Source: a virus. From it: a stretch of 64,000 nucleotides of DNA. Made by a program: the position numbers and the translations under genes. The stretch covers positions 1-64,000 of IMG/VR virus record IMGVR_UViG_3300023301_000006. One strand, given 5' to 3'. The notes under the pieces were generated by a model. That model was not told the origin of the DNA. It made no database searches and worked only from the letters and a program-made list of their open reading frames with translations. Shown here in pieces: positions 20,302-31,397 of the stretch; the first letter of the stretch is position 1, and every line of letters starts with the position of its first letter.

Positions 20302-20313
20302 TATCTTTTTTTC

Positions 20314-22056
20314 TTAAAAAACGAAAGAACTACTTGCTTTTATCTCACACTCATCTACGATAATTTGAGGGACAACCTTACCATTTCACTCATTCGTGTT
20401 CGGCTTACCTATTAAACTAATTTCAAGGGAGTTACCATTTGGTATATTTGCAATTATTTCCTCTGCTCTAAACATTATATACTCAACACCATTAAAAATA
20501 ATCTTTATAATATTAGATTTCTTTCCGATTAGTTGTAGCTCTGATGCGTCTATTTTAATATTAGATACCATAATCTTAGGCTCTCTCAATCTAGTTCCCC
20601 AAAGGTGTTTCATATCATTTAATTTAAAGATGTACTCGCTACTTACTTCAGTGGAGTCCATTAAGAAGTCTATGCTAAATACTTTTTCAAAATCATAGTC
20701 TTTTAATAGGTTGTTACTTAGCTCTATTAATGGTTTTATATTTTCTGGTTTTATACAAGTTCCGAAAGCTGCTTGATGACCTTCTGCGTATTCTACTAAA
20801 CCAGTATTGTTTAAGTACTTCTTAAATTCATTTAGTTTTGTTCCAGAGGGGCATCTACCACTACCATAAAATAAACCGTCTTCTTCATTCTTTAAAAGTA
20901 TTAAAGTTGGTCTATTATACTTGTCTTGTATTTTATTGGCAACTAGTCCAGTCATAGACCGCTCAATTATATTAGTCGCATTTAAGATTATAACTTTATT
21001 TCCTAATTGGTCTTTCTCAACTAACTGTGTTAATTTTTTCATACCATTAGTTTCTGCCTTCTTTTGTCTTATCTTAATATTACCTGCCATTCTAGCCATT
21101 TCCTTTTCAATGAATACTAGTTGTCCTTTGTTGTTTCTACCAGAACCTATTACCTTACTACCGTCTAGTATAAATGCTTTAAACATCATAATCTTCTCTT
21201 GCATATTTCCAAGTCTAATGACAGCATTTATCAATGGAGCTATATAGAACATTATGTCTATTGGATAAACATTGTCACCCAAAGAGTAGCTCTTTTTCTT
21301 TATTAATGCCTTGATGAATAAGTTTCCTTCAATATCATCATTCATTAATTTTACGCCTCTTCTGACTATTACAATATTATCTCTCAACCTCATGTCCATA
21401 TTATCTGAGGCTATCCCTAATGCTGCTAAATCTACTAACTGTTCTGAGAAATTAATACTATTTACATCATCTAGTGCTTGACAAAATTTAAACGCAACTC
21501 CAGCTCCACTTAAGAATTTATTGTTGTAGTCTGGAGATAATTGGTTGTTAACCACCATTGCATATTCAGATTCTTTACTTGCTTCATGGTGGTCTAGTAC
21601 AATAATACTTGTACCAGCGTCTGAGAGTTCTTTATGCTTTTTATATTGACTACTACCCGCATCTGGAATTATTACTAAGTCATATTCTTTCATCTTTTCA
21701 AGCTCTTCTCCATCTGGTAGTCCTACTTCTTTGTTTTCGTGTATAAAAAAGTCCATATCAGTAAGATTATAAACCTTATATAAATACTTTCATATGATAG
21801 ATGCTGAGGTATAACCATCAACGTCACTATCTACTACTATCATTACTTTTTTGTCACCTTGGCTAAGTTGTTCATCTAAGAACACAGATGTCTCTTTAAG
21901 ATTCTTTAACCTATACTTATCTTCTTCGTAATCTACGCTTGTGTCTTCTCTACTTAAAAATATGTTAATATCATCTGGACTTACTCCTCTTTTTAAAAGT
22001 AAATCCTCTTGAATAGAACTAGAAAGTCCTACTAAATTGTCTAATGAAAATTGCAT
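20314..22056 (-). CDS. recJ: RecJ-like single-strand DNA exonuclease (DHH family)
   Basis: 580 residues through two TGA codons (21790 and 20386). DHH motifs: V-D-S-D-V-D-G-Y-T-S-A (I), I-I-P-D-A-G-S (II), L-D-H-H-E-A (III) and D-L-A-A-L-G-I-A-S-D-N (IV). The DHHA1-type region has G-S-G-R-C. The end reads N-E-W-N-G-K-V-V-P-Q-I-I-V, the OB-domain tail in which Trp comes from TGA; without reassignment the protein would lose this end and its first 88 residues. It is a Mn2+-dependent 5'-3' exonuclease in recombination and repair, placed between the primase and the polymerase. Confidence 0.82.
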
Positions 22057-22080
22057 TTAATCACCCTTCTTTTTTTTAAT

Positions 22081-22290
22081 TTAACATTGGAAAAATTCCA
22101 ATGGATATATTCAGTCAATACTTTCTTCTGGAATGTTGAATTCTAACCCTTGTGCTTCGTAAACATTTTGCCCAGTAAATAGGTAGTCTTCCGCAACACC
22201 TACTCACACAAAATGGAAGCTTTTACCATCCATTTCTACCATAGATTTAGATAGCCCTTTAGTGATTTTTGGTCTATAAATTCCCTTCAT
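22081..22290 (-). CDS. Small hypothetical protein between primase and RecJ
   Basis: 69 residues, beginning MKGIYRPKITKGLSK, hidden from standard-code annotation by two TGA codons (22204, 22111) that give F-V-W-V-G and I-D-W-I-Y-P. TAA stop. No family recognised. Short beta-rich proteins at this position in replication operons are often accessory factors; that is inference. Confidence 0.6.
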
Positions 22291-22301
22291 ATTATCAGCT
22301 C

Positions 22302-23411
22302 CTACATTCTAATTTTTTTATGATATATTTTTTCGAAGACTTCTTTGCCCTGGTCTATTGGAGATTGCTTTCTCCTTAATAATTCATGCTCATCAACCAT
22401 TATAAAGACAGTAAAGTAAGGCTTTAAAAACTCTGCTAGTTTAAGCATGTTCTCAAAACATTCAACTCCTTCATCTGAGTAAAAATCTGTGTAATCTTTG
22501 TCTAAAGCCAAAACAACTCTATCTACATCTAAATGTAATAGCAATTTCACTTGTTGACTACTTATCTTTTTTCCAGCCATGGCTAAAGTAAAGTTGTTAT
22601 TCGGATAAATCGTTTCTGCTTTTAGAACACTTTTTTCTGATTCAAAAATTACTACTTGTCTTAAATTACGTATTACTTTTTTATTCCTGTATATACCATA
22701 AAAGTTCATGGAGGTAGGATGTGAAAAAATCTTCTTTTGTATCGTCATAGGCATGTATTTATATCCATCATTGATTTCACTTTTTCTAAGTGCTCTACCT
22801 CTTATTCCTATCAGATTATTATTTATATCGTAGTGGGGAATAACTACCCTGTTATCTGTTATTGAATATTTTATATTAAACTTCTTCATTGAGTCTATAG
22901 ATATTCCCTCTTGGATTCATCCTTTATAGAAAGCATCTTTATAAAAATTTATTGTGTAACTGGGTATCTTTTTAATTACCTGTATCTCTTCTTTACCATC
23001 TTCCATTGCTCTTTTGTATTCATCTATAAAATCTCATGTAAACTGTGTGTCTCTTTCTCTCTCTGTTTCTGTTTCTATACCAAAACCTAAGTTTATAGTT
23101 GTATGGTTTACAACGTATTCTATAGATTCTTCTAAACTTATCTTGTATCCTCTATACCACATTGTATCCTGTACTAACCCATATATATCATACGCATCTT
23201 GACCTCCTGTATAACATTTAAAAATCCCAGTTTCGAGATAATAATATAATTTATAACTCATCTTATCGTCTGGGTGGTGGTGGCACACTGTTTGGAAGAC
23301 AAGGCTATCTTTCCTTCTTTGAGGATAACTACTACCTAAGGACATTAAAACATCAATGATGTCATCCTCAGTTAGCTTGTCTCTTATGTCTTCTTTCATT
23401 TCAAAGAACAT
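22302..23411 (-). CDS. dnaG: DnaG-like primase
   Basis: 369 residues with TGA at 23034 and 22917 read as Trp. The N-terminus has a zinc-site pattern (V-C-H-H-H ... F-K-C-Y-T-G-G), where ordinary DnaG has C-H-x-x-C ... C. The TOPRIM domain has V-I-F-E-S-E-K-S (the Glu) and V-L-A-L-D-K-D-Y (the Asp pair). It makes RNA primers for the phage replisome. It is shorter than host DnaG and has no helicase-interaction domain that I can recognise. The start lies 15 bases after the helicase stop, with GGGAGG between them. Confidence 0.8.
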
Positions 23412-23426
23412 TTAAGCACCTCCCAC

Positions 23427-26400
23427 TTAAAAGGTTTCGCTAGGGACATCCTCTGTACCCTGTTGTCTTTTTTTCTGTTCATTCTCAATAGTTATTACTG
23501 TTGACTTCATTGGTATTAATTCATATTTCGAATTAGTGACAAATAAATCAGTTATTCTACACGTTCCCAAATCTGCTATCGACCATAATTTTACGCCCTT
23601 GTACTTAGAACGTCTGTTCTTGTATACATGGAACACTATATTAGGTACTTCTAAGAAATTCTCATCTAAGATATGGGATATAGCTTTAATATCTTTTTCT
23701 GTTGGTTCTAAAGCAATTATTCCAACATCAATTTTCGTTTATACCGTCACTTTCGTGATATTTAATACGGACTAGACTATATCTGCACCTCCCTAGATGG
23801 GAGGGACTGGCTCTTCGTAATAAGGAATTACACCTTAAAACTACTCCCTTTATTGGCTGGGATAGTCGTTACACCTTTAACTAAACTTGGCACGGGATTG
23901 TCATAGGATTTCTCCCTTAGAGTTTCCCCGTTAGCACTAAATTAATAGCACACCTTACATTTGTAAGTTCACCAGTACCTAACTACGCCATTGCTGACAT
24001 AGACGACTCTAGTTTACTTTTTATTCGCATAGATTTATAATATTTTCTATGCTACTTACTTCTATTTTTTTTCAATTTCAACACACCTTTCTAAGATGCG
24101 AATAAAAAGTTATTCAAATCTGCCATTGATTTTGCCGTGTTACTCTTGTGTTTCCACAAGCACTGACTATCTCTTACTCTCCTACCAAGGAGAGAATTTC
24201 TGTTTCGGTTCTCAGTAGTTTAATTACTTAAAACTACGTTACTTATCAATAGTAACCCTACTTTCCATCTAACTGGAAATAGTCGATACAGCGACTTACT
24301 TAATACATTATTAAGTAATATGCCACGAGATTACCATAGCTCTCACCTTAGGCTTCCTCGTTAGCTTTAATTTGTTAAATTAAAACCCCACTTGATATGC
24401 GGATAAGAAATTTAGTGGCGTAAAAACACCACGTAATAAATTTTGTGTAGCTTGGTCTACTTTATCCCAGTCACCATTAACTTGCGTAGCAGTATATATA
24501 AAGACTCCTAACTCATTGGCTATCTTCTTTAATCTACTTACAAACATCAACAGAACATTATCTTCTCTTAGTCTGACTCCTCTACTGGCAGAAGCAATTT
24601 CGGCAAGTATCTTTAAAGTAGTGTGAACATAATCGAAAAATACATAATGTACATCATGCTTTAATTTATGTCTCGTTACCATATTGTCTACTTGTTGAAT
24701 ATTATGATTAGACAAGTGTTCTATCCAAATTGGAGCTCCCTTTATGATGTGTGCAGCTTCTATTACCCTTTCCTTTTCTCCTTCGTCATATTCTCCATCT
24801 AATATATGTGCCTCATTTACATTTGAGACAAAGGCAAGGAATAATGTTTGTATCTCTTGTATTTCTAGCTCTGTAGTAATAAATAGTGATGGCATACTTA
24901 TACCATTAGATACTCAATCATTTTTCTTTGAGTCCCAAACTTTATCTACTGCTAGGTTTATAGCATCTCCCGCACTGAATCTAGTATTGTGAGTTACAAT
25001 ATAATCATTCATTAGGAACAAGTGTTCATCGTTGTCAACTGTAAAACAAGTCATCTCTGTAGAGAAACCCATTTTTTCTATATTTACTATTGGATTATAA
25101 TCTTTATGCTCTTTTCTTTTTAACGTTAAAACATACTTATTCGCAATATTTAATTTTCTAGAAAACCTAAATACTTTTAGCTTATCTTCGTGTGGCATTT
25201 GTATATTAATTTTATAACAAACTCCTGTAGAGTATTTATCTCTTATGTCCTCTATGATTGTTGGTATATAACCAAGACTTCTAGCTAAACTCACAACGTC
25301 ATCTTTAAGTTTTACACTAATAGTGTGATAAGCAACTCTTCCTTTTTTATCTATTGAGCCATCTGTATCAAGAAGCCCCTGTAGTAGGCACATTCTTTGG
25401 TCTATAGACCCCAATAAATAGTCGTCAGGAATAAATTTATCTTCACTTTTGGCATTCCATAAGTCTTTGTAACCTATTGATTCTTCAACAGAAATTCTGT
25501 TGTTAGTGTTTTTTTCTTTCCTAAAGAACCAAGAATAGTTTTCACTTTTTTCTTTCTCATAGTGCCACCCCTCTAATTTGGACATTGTAGATATTATTTC
25601 TTCATCGGCAGCAGAGAACGTTAAATCTCTTCTTCCACTTACATACCTGAAACTTCCATCTCCCAATAGTGCTCCAAAAGTGTAGGGTTTAAGTCCATAT
25701 TCTTTTTCATTATACTCAACTGCACCATTTATCGGAACTTTAAAAGTATACCCACTTGTTCCTTTAAATCCACCAAGAGATTTAGCTTCTTCGAGTATCT
25801 GCTTAGTAGTTTTTGTCTTATGGGCACATCTTCTATCTGTAAAATATTCCCATAAGTGTTCGTCACATGTTTCGGCAACTCTACCATCAGCGAAAGTAAC
25901 TTTGTTTATTTCTTTTTCACTCTCTTGCGGATGGACGCCCACTACTTTTGTTGGCTTTCCATTTCTTCCAAAAATGTAAGAACCAATTTTTACCTCATCA
26001 ACCCTTTTAAATCCTTCTGGAGTTGGTATCTTAGTATAGTTTGGGATAGCCTTCCCCACACCAGTAGGAGCACTTCTCATATAGAGTTTTTTAAGTCTTG
26101 CACCTCTTACGATACCGTTTATATAACTGCCATTTAAAGGTAGTCCAATTGCAGGTTTTTCTAATAAGTCATCTATTAAACCAACAATATTTTGACCAGC
26201 TCTTTGTCCATAACTATCTGCACTCATTTCAAAGCTTTGTCTAACCTCTACTATCTTCATGTCTACTAGATTAATTATTTCATTTATAGACATCTTGTCT
26301 AAACCATTTTGCATTTTTTCTTTCTTGTCTGAATTAAGTTCGTCTGGGTCATATATAAATCTTATGTCTACCCCAGACTTCAAATAAGCCCTCAATAAAG

Positions 26401-26755
26401 AGAACTTTTTTACACGATTATAGTAATACACAAAATTGTCTCCATCAGCACTATTCTTTGCAAATTCAAGAGCTTCTAGTCCTCTATTACTCCGAAATAT
26501 TTCATACTGCTCTGGATACTTATTTAAATAACTGTCTATCGCAATAGAGTCCAACCTATCCACTCCAGAATTAACTAAATTATTTATCGCAGAGAAAACA
26601 ATTCTATGATGTCTTGCTACAAAATCTGACACCTCTAATTTAAATCTATCATGTTTTAATAATGTTGTTGGGTTGTTCAAAAGAGCACCAAATAACATTA
26701 ATACTGCTTTGTTGTCGTACAATTCTTCTATATTTATATCTTTAAAACTACTCAA
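23427..26755 (-). CDS. dnaB: DnaB-like replicative helicase with an intein and two introns
   Basis: Exons 26755-24428, 24136-24119 and 23735-23427 make 884 codons. Residues 236-590 are an intein in the P-loop, so the mature helicase is 529 residues. The N-terminal DnaB domain is followed by S-A-P-T-G-V-G-K/T-R-F-S-A-G (P-loop after intein removal), then the RecA-fold core. Junctions read L-L-R-G/A-K-S-M-A-D/K-I-D-V-G-I, the usual DnaB motif-4 region. The end has V-Y-K-N-R-R. A TGA at 24914 gives N-D-W-V-S-N. It unwinds the fork and pairs with the primase encoded just downstream. Confidence 0.85.
23736..24118 (-). ncRNA. Group I intron 2 of the helicase gene (383 nt)
   Basis: Contains AACGGGGAAA ... 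CAATCCCGTGCC and P7 strand GATATAGTCT; the last base is G. A long hairpin (CTTTTTATTCGCAT with ATGCGAATAAAAAG) lies near the 5' end. The P1 pairing is short (AGAT with a distant GTCT), so the 5' boundary rests mainly on the protein junction D/K-I-D-V-G. Confidence 0.75.
24119..24136 (-). other. 18-nt microexon of the helicase gene
   Basis: Six codons, Ala-Lys-Ser-Met-Ala-Asp, lying between two group I introns. They complete the helicase motif R-G-A-K-S-M-A-D-K-I-D-V-G. Both flanking introns have their own core elements. Confidence 0.8.
24137..24427 (-). ncRNA. Group I intron 1 of the helicase gene (291 nt)
   Basis: Exon end GTGGT pairs with guide GCCAC 8 bases into the intron, with U.G at the splice site; the intron ends in G. 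AACGAGGAAG ... CTCGTGGC core and P7 strand AGATAGTCA are present. No ORF. Confidence 0.8.
24986..26050 (-). mobile_element. Intein with LAGLIDADG endonuclease in the helicase P-loop
   Basis: 355 residues inserted between Lys and Thr of the P-loop. The N-terminal block is A-I-P-N-Y-T-K-I-P-T-P-E-G-F, with Ala instead of Cys or Ser at position 1. The C-terminal block ends I-V-T-H-N, followed by Thr as +1 residue. Two LAGLIDADG-type helices are seen (F-G-A-L-L-G-D-G-S and L-Q-G-L-L-D-T-D-G-S), so it may still home. Ala-1 inteins are known to splice by attack of the +1 residue. Confidence 0.85.
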
Positions 26756-26765
26756 AGTTCACCTC

Positions 26766-27260
26766 CTATAATTCTTTCATATCTATCTTTCTTTTCTCGA
26801 AAACACTTTTTTTATCTGGTCTCGCTATAACTACCTTATGTTCTTCCTTATTCACTTTTTGGTTACCAGACTCCTTGCTCTCTTTAACCTTCCTATAGTA
26901 AATAGAAGCGTCCTCATAAACGTAGGGTACTATTCCTATTCCGCCATGAGCTTTCTTAGTAGAATTCCCTTCTAGTATAAACCAGTACTCTAGGGTTTTT
27001 CATATGCCAAAGTAAGTGTAACCTTTTTTTTGATAGTCTTTTATCTGTTTAAGTATTCTAGGACTTGGATATTTTATATCAAATATTTTTTTTATTATTT
27101 CCACCATATTTTCATGGTTTACCACAGAATTCGCTTCATCAACTTCTGCTTGTTCTTCTACACATTCTTTGTGATAATATCTTCTTCCCTTCTTCACAAA
27201 ATCCACTTCTTCTTTATAGAAGCGTTCCTCACAAACTGGACATTTTACTTTATTTGCCAT
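26766..27260 (-). CDS. Zinc-binding protein of the replication operon
   Basis: 164 residues with a TGA at 27000 (F-G-I-W-K-T). The N-terminus has C-P-V-C and, 22 residues later, Y-H-K-E-C, a likely zinc site. The middle is helical and the end is Lys-rich. No family I can name. Position between the Sak4-like ATPase and the helicase suggests a role in replication, for example as loader or mediator, but this is only inferred from context. Confidence 0.55.
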
Positions 27261-27279
27261 TTAACCACCTCTTCATTAA

Positions 27280-27310
27280 TAAAAAAAATAGGAGTATTAT
27301 ACTCCTATTC
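27280..27310 (-). terminator. Terminator or attenuator between the Sak4-like gene and the zinc-protein gene
   Basis: AATAGGAGTA/TACTCCTATT hairpin followed by eight T on the reverse strand. Confidence 0.7.
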
Positions 27311-27317
27311 AATTTTA

Positions 27318-28349
27318 CTACTTCAATTCGTTCTCTATTCTATTATTTATTAGGAATAAAATGTCTACTTGAGATTTACTCATCTCAGAAACCTTTCTTC
27401 CTTTTCCTAGTTCTTCTTCTACTAGGGTTATTATTTTGTCTGACAACTCTCTTTTGCCCTGAGTAACTTCATCAGGGTCTTCTAAATTACCTAGTAATGC
27501 AATTCCCTCTTCCATAAACGCTCCAGTTAAATCATCAAATCTATTTTTTTCTTCCTGGAAAGTTCCGTGGTCTTCTGCAGTTTCTTCTCTTAAGTTCTTT
27601 ACTTCTTCAGAAACTTTAATGCCTTTTTCTTCCGCCTCAGACAAGACTGCATCTTTAACTGCCTCGGCTAATCCATCATGAGAAAACTCTACGAAAGGTT
27701 TGATATTTTTAAATCTACTTCCAGCTTCAAATCTCTCTGTTCCTCTTAAGAATAATTTTCTGCTTTCAACCCCCTCTGAATTTGTCACCATTCTAGCATA
27801 AGCGTAAATATCAACAGCTCTTGTTACAACCTTGTGAGCTCTCTTGTCTAATGTTGTTGTGATTTTATTGTACTCATGACCACTTTCATCAGTGAAGACT
27901 TTATCTTTATCATGAGAGATGATTACTAGACCATATCCCATTTTTGGAATTTCTCTAATGAATCTATCAAATTCTTCTTCATACATTCCATAACCTTGTC
28001 CGTATCCAATATCTCCTATTTTACCAACTTGTTCTCTGTTACAGATATAATCTTTTACGTACTCTACAGCTATGTCAGCAGTGTCGACTATGACAGTCTC
28101 ATACTGGTCCTTGACTTCATCTTTCGACAACTGTCTTAATACTTCTTTAGCTTCAGTTCATTTATTAATTGATACAGCCTTTACTCCGAATAAAGCACTG
28201 TACCCTTTTTCAAAAGCTAATAGTAGAGGTTTTGGAAATTGACTTGCATTGTATGTTTTGCCAACTTTTTTCTCACCATAAATCATTACTGAATACCCCT
28301 TTAGATTGGTACTAGGGATATGTTCTTCCACATTCATTAAATCTAACAT
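27318..28349 (-). CDS. Sak4-like RecA-fold ATPase (AAA_24 type)
   Basis: 343 residues through a TGA at 28158, which gives S-I-N-K-W-T-E-A, the Trp found at this place in the family. P-loop G-E-K-K-V-G-K-T near residue 30, Walker B-like E-T-V-I-V-D-T-A-D and V-I-I-S-H-D as a later motif. Phage proteins of this type bind ssDNA and help single-strand annealing or recombination together with a cognate ssDNA-binding protein, which would fit the next gene upstream. Confidence 0.75.
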
Positions 28350-28396
28350 CTAATCACTCCTTTTATTTTTTCTAATAACTTACGACTGCATTCTGA

Positions 28397-29284
28397 CTAA
28401 AAGTTTGATGGGTCAAAACTACCGCCAGAACCACTAGTCTCTTTAGCTTTAGGTTTAGCAGGCTTAGATGTTTTGCTTTTTGACTTTAAATTGATATTTC
28501 TCATCTTAAGTGCTTCTTTAACTTCTTCAATGGCATATTCTTTACCATCTGAGTAAGGAGTTGTTCCTCTAGTGACAAGCAATCTTTTCTTCGATACTGT
28601 TCTTTCTTGAACAATGTCTTCTCCAAAAGCCATCTCTTCTGTCTTGGTGATAGTAACTTCTTTATTTTTCATTTGACCGAATAATTTAACAGTGTCTCCT
28701 TTTTTATATTGAGACTCAACGTAACTCACTCCTTGTGGACTTTCTACTGCAAATTCTAACTCCACAACGCTTCCTGCGTACCCAATAAAATAACCTTTTA
28801 TAATCTTAGCTCCTGTTTCCATTTGTGTTTCCTCATCCATTTCATCAAATATAGAGTCAATTAATACTTCAACTTCGAATGTTCCAGTAGGTTCGAATTC
28901 TCCTTTTATTCTATTTGGGAATACACCTCTTACATTGTAGTTCTCAAGTATACTTCCATCATCTGTCATAAAACTATTTGGAGATAACTCTGCACTAGTA
29001 AATTCTACATTATCTCCTTTTTGCCCTTCTCCTGCGTCTGCTGAAGACTTATAAGTTTCCATGATAGATTTGAAACTCTTGAATAATTTACTTTCCCCAC
29101 CAGCTTTTTTAAACTTTCCTGCATACATGTTTACTTTGACAATATTATCATCACTTGTTTTGATTGACAAGTCTCCTGCGATATAGGGGAAACCATCTCT
29201 CTTACTAATATTTTGCTCGAGAGTATTCTCCATTAATTCTCCCTTAATAACTACTGAACTGTAACCCTGTCTTAAATCTGACAT
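28397..29284 (-). CDS. Probable single-stranded-DNA-binding protein
   Basis: 295 residues, mainly beta-rich (OB-fold-like spacing), with a Lys/Ser/Pro-rich linker near the end and a short tail ending F-D-P-S-N-F that resembles the acidic/aromatic tail of SSB proteins. No direct motif proves DNA binding. The call rests on the tail, size and its place before a Sak4-like ATPase. It is the first gene behind a consensus promoter. Confidence 0.5.
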   Translation of the reverse strand: MSDLRQGYSSVVIKGELMENTLEQNISKRDGFPYIAGDLSIKTSDDNIVKVNMYAGKFKKAGGESKLFKSFKSIMETYKSSADAGEGQKGDNVEFTSAELSPNSFMTDDGSILENYNVRGVFPNRIKGEFEPTGTFEVEVLIDSIFDEMDEETQMETGAKIIKGYFIGYAGSVVELEFAVESPQGVSYVESQYKKGDTVKLFGQMKNKEVTITKTEEMAFGEDIVQERTVSKKRLLVTRGTTPYSDGKEYAIEEVKEALKMRNINLKSKSKTSKPAKPKAKETSGSGGSFDPSNF

Positions 29285-29332
29285 TACATCACTCCTTTAT
29301 TTTTTTTTATACTTTCATTTTCTACATCTATA

Positions 29333-29361
29333 ATTATATCATATAAATTTAATTTTGTCAA
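29333..29361 (-). promoter_or_regulatory. Promoter of the SSB/Sak4/helicase operon
   Basis: TTGACA, 17 bases, TATAAT, extended -10 TGA. Confidence 0.8.
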
Positions 29362-29371
29362 ATATTATTTT

Positions 29372-30439
29372 CTAAAAACATTCGTAACATATATCGTCTT
29401 CAGTCATATAACTCTTTCAATTATATTCCCCACAAGACTTGCACTTAATCATAGTGTCACAGTCGCTACACATAATCATATCTTCACTATCAATATGTTT
29501 TTCGCCACATATTGGACAAGGGATTTTCATAATCCCAATATCTACAGATAATTCCATACTTCCCTTCTTATGATATATAGCACTCATATCTTTTTCTTCA
29601 GAGGAGGATAATAATATATCATTGTAATCAAAAGTCATACCGACATCATTTATTGATTGTCTTATGATTCCCATCTTTTTCACTAACATCCATTTATTCT
29701 GTAAATTTTTATATTTAGATAACAGCTCCTCAAGATTTTCTCTAACAGCAGTGCTTAAAATATCTGATTCATAAGGATAGTTCTTAGAAAACAATGCTTG
29801 AGACCTTTCTATATTAATATGTACTAATTGCCTCCATTGTTTGTCGTCTATCTCAACCCCATTGATGACCGTTGTATTTGTCTTTAAATAAGCCACAAAA
29901 GTACTACTATCTAATAGATAAGCATAAGTCCCACCCCTGTATATACCATCGGTGAGATTTAGACAACTACTCCAATTTTTATTATTTAAACTTATTGTGA
30001 GCATATCTAAAATATCTACACTAAAAACAAGTTGTCCAACTATCTTCGACTTCTGTATAATCATTGAATAGTCAGTTTGTAAATCGTACGGATTATAATT
30101 TACAGCTTTTTTGAGTATTTTGGATACTTTCATTCCTTTATTAAATTTTTCCTCACTATACTCTATTTTGCTAGTAATTCTATTATTCAAAAATTCATCT
30201 TTGGTTATTAGCTCCAATAGTACATTTATGCCCTCATACTTCTTAGAAAAAACATTAAGAATCTTTCTATACTCTCTGTCACTTACTGTAGTTTCAATAT
30301 CTATTTCTATTTTCTTTTGACCCCCAAACATATTGATTATTTCCTTTTTATTTTCATTGTGTAAGGAAATAAGAGGATTGGGGTCAATTATCTCGACCCC
30401 GTAACCATTCTTATAAAAGTCTTTTATGTCTTTTAACAT
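29372..30439 (-). CDS. Member 1 of a three-copy zinc-ribbon family
   Basis: 355 residues. A TGA at 29417 is read as Trp and extends the C-terminal cysteine array (C-P-I-C, C-S-D-C, C-K-S-C, C-Y-E-C). The central block has N-N-K-N-W-S-S-C-L-N-L, then Y-L-L-D-S-S-T-F-V-A-Y and K-Q-W-R-Q-L-V-H-I. The same block (W-x-S-C ... K-W-R-x-L) occurs in the products at 31398 and 45140. The function is unknown. The cysteine clusters suggest treble-clef or rubredoxin-like zinc sites. Confidence 0.65.
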
Positions 30440-30452
30440 GTATCACCTCCGT

Positions 30453-31379
30453 TTAAGACGGAACCTCTAATAGTCCATGACATCCGTCACATAAATCCAT
30501 ACCATATACACTCTTCGAAAAAGTGTCTTTATGAAATTTCCCACACGCGTAACAGACTATATCAAATCCACCTTCTTCACTTTCTTGTTGATACATTCCT
30601 TGATAAAAATCAATAGTTTTATTTTTTCTCTTGTAGTAAACATATGTTTTTTCAATAAAAACTGGTTTCTCTTTAGGCAATGTATTTATCATCTTGGAAA
30701 CTTTTTCGATAGTAGCAATCATTTCTTTAATGTCTACGTATTCATATTCTCTATGTTCATTGTAGTATCCTATTGACAAGTTTACGCCACATATGTCCCA
30801 GATAGGCATTAGTGTATCAATATCTGTAAAGCTCCCACTAGTCTTTTTAAATCCGTACCCTTCTACTAAGGAATGAAAATCTGGGCTATCGCAACAATAA
30901 AACACTGCGTCTTCACTTCCTCGTCTATCCAGTTGAATTAAGTATTTTATATCAACTGGAACAATTTCTTCTTTTGAAGCCTTGCGAGCTCCAACTCCAC
31001 CAATTTCTTCATCTTCAGTAAACAGTATATGTGGGCGGTGTCCCGCTAAAAGTAGAGCTAGAATACCGAATATACCACATCTATCGTCTCCACCCAATCC
31101 ATCTGGCGAAGTTATTAACTCTTGTTCCTTGTCGAATATAAAAGTTGTTGGTGGAGTTTTGAATACTGTATCCATATGTGCAAGTAACATCACATCTTCT
31201 TCACCCACAACCTTAATATATCCGTCTTTGCTTCTAATCATGTCTTTGCTGTAGAACAGTGGTAAAATATCTTTAACCAGTGTGTTCTTTAATTCTTTTT
31301 GAGTAAGACCCAAAATTAGTTTAAAGGTTTCCACATCTCTAAGAGTCTCACCTATGGCTATGTTTTTTTGTTTTATCAT
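30453..31379 (-). CDS. M20/M42-like metallopeptidase with zinc-ribbon tail
   Basis: 308 residues. Metal-ligand motifs in order: L-L-A-H-M-D-T-V, G-G-D-D-R-C-G, F-T-E-D-E-E-I-G-G, I-Q-L-D-R-R-G and Y-Y-N-E-H-R-E. These follow the His/Asp/Glu/Asp/His pattern of co-catalytic zinc aminopeptidases. A C-terminal C-Y-A-C ... C-D-G-C zinc ribbon is not typical of the peptidase family but resembles the tail of the two flanking genes, suggesting a shared phage-specific module. Substrate unknown. Confidence 0.7.
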   Translation of the reverse strand: MIKQKNIAIGETLRDVETFKLILGLTQKELKNTLVKDILPLFYSKDMIRSKDGYIKVVGEEDVMLLAHMDTVFKTPPTTFIFDKEQELITSPDGLGGDDRCGIFGILALLLAGHRPHILFTEDEEIGGVGARKASKEEIVPVDIKYLIQLDRRGSEDAVFYCCDSPDFHSLVEGYGFKKTSGSFTDIDTLMPIWDICGVNLSIGYYNEHREYEYVDIKEMIATIEKVSKMINTLPKEKPVFIEKTYVYYKRKNKTIDFYQGMYQQESEEGGFDIVCYACGKFHKDTFSKSVYGMDLCDGCHGLLEVPS

Positions 31380-31397
31380 TATATTCTCTCCTCCTAG

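Noticed and set aside
1594-30439. Many apparent truncated or split genes (lysin, subtilase, permease, RecJ, primase, RuvC) as pseudogenes
   Set aside because: Every break is an in-frame TGA at a position where the family has Trp, not an indel. Reading TGA as Trp restores full-length proteins.
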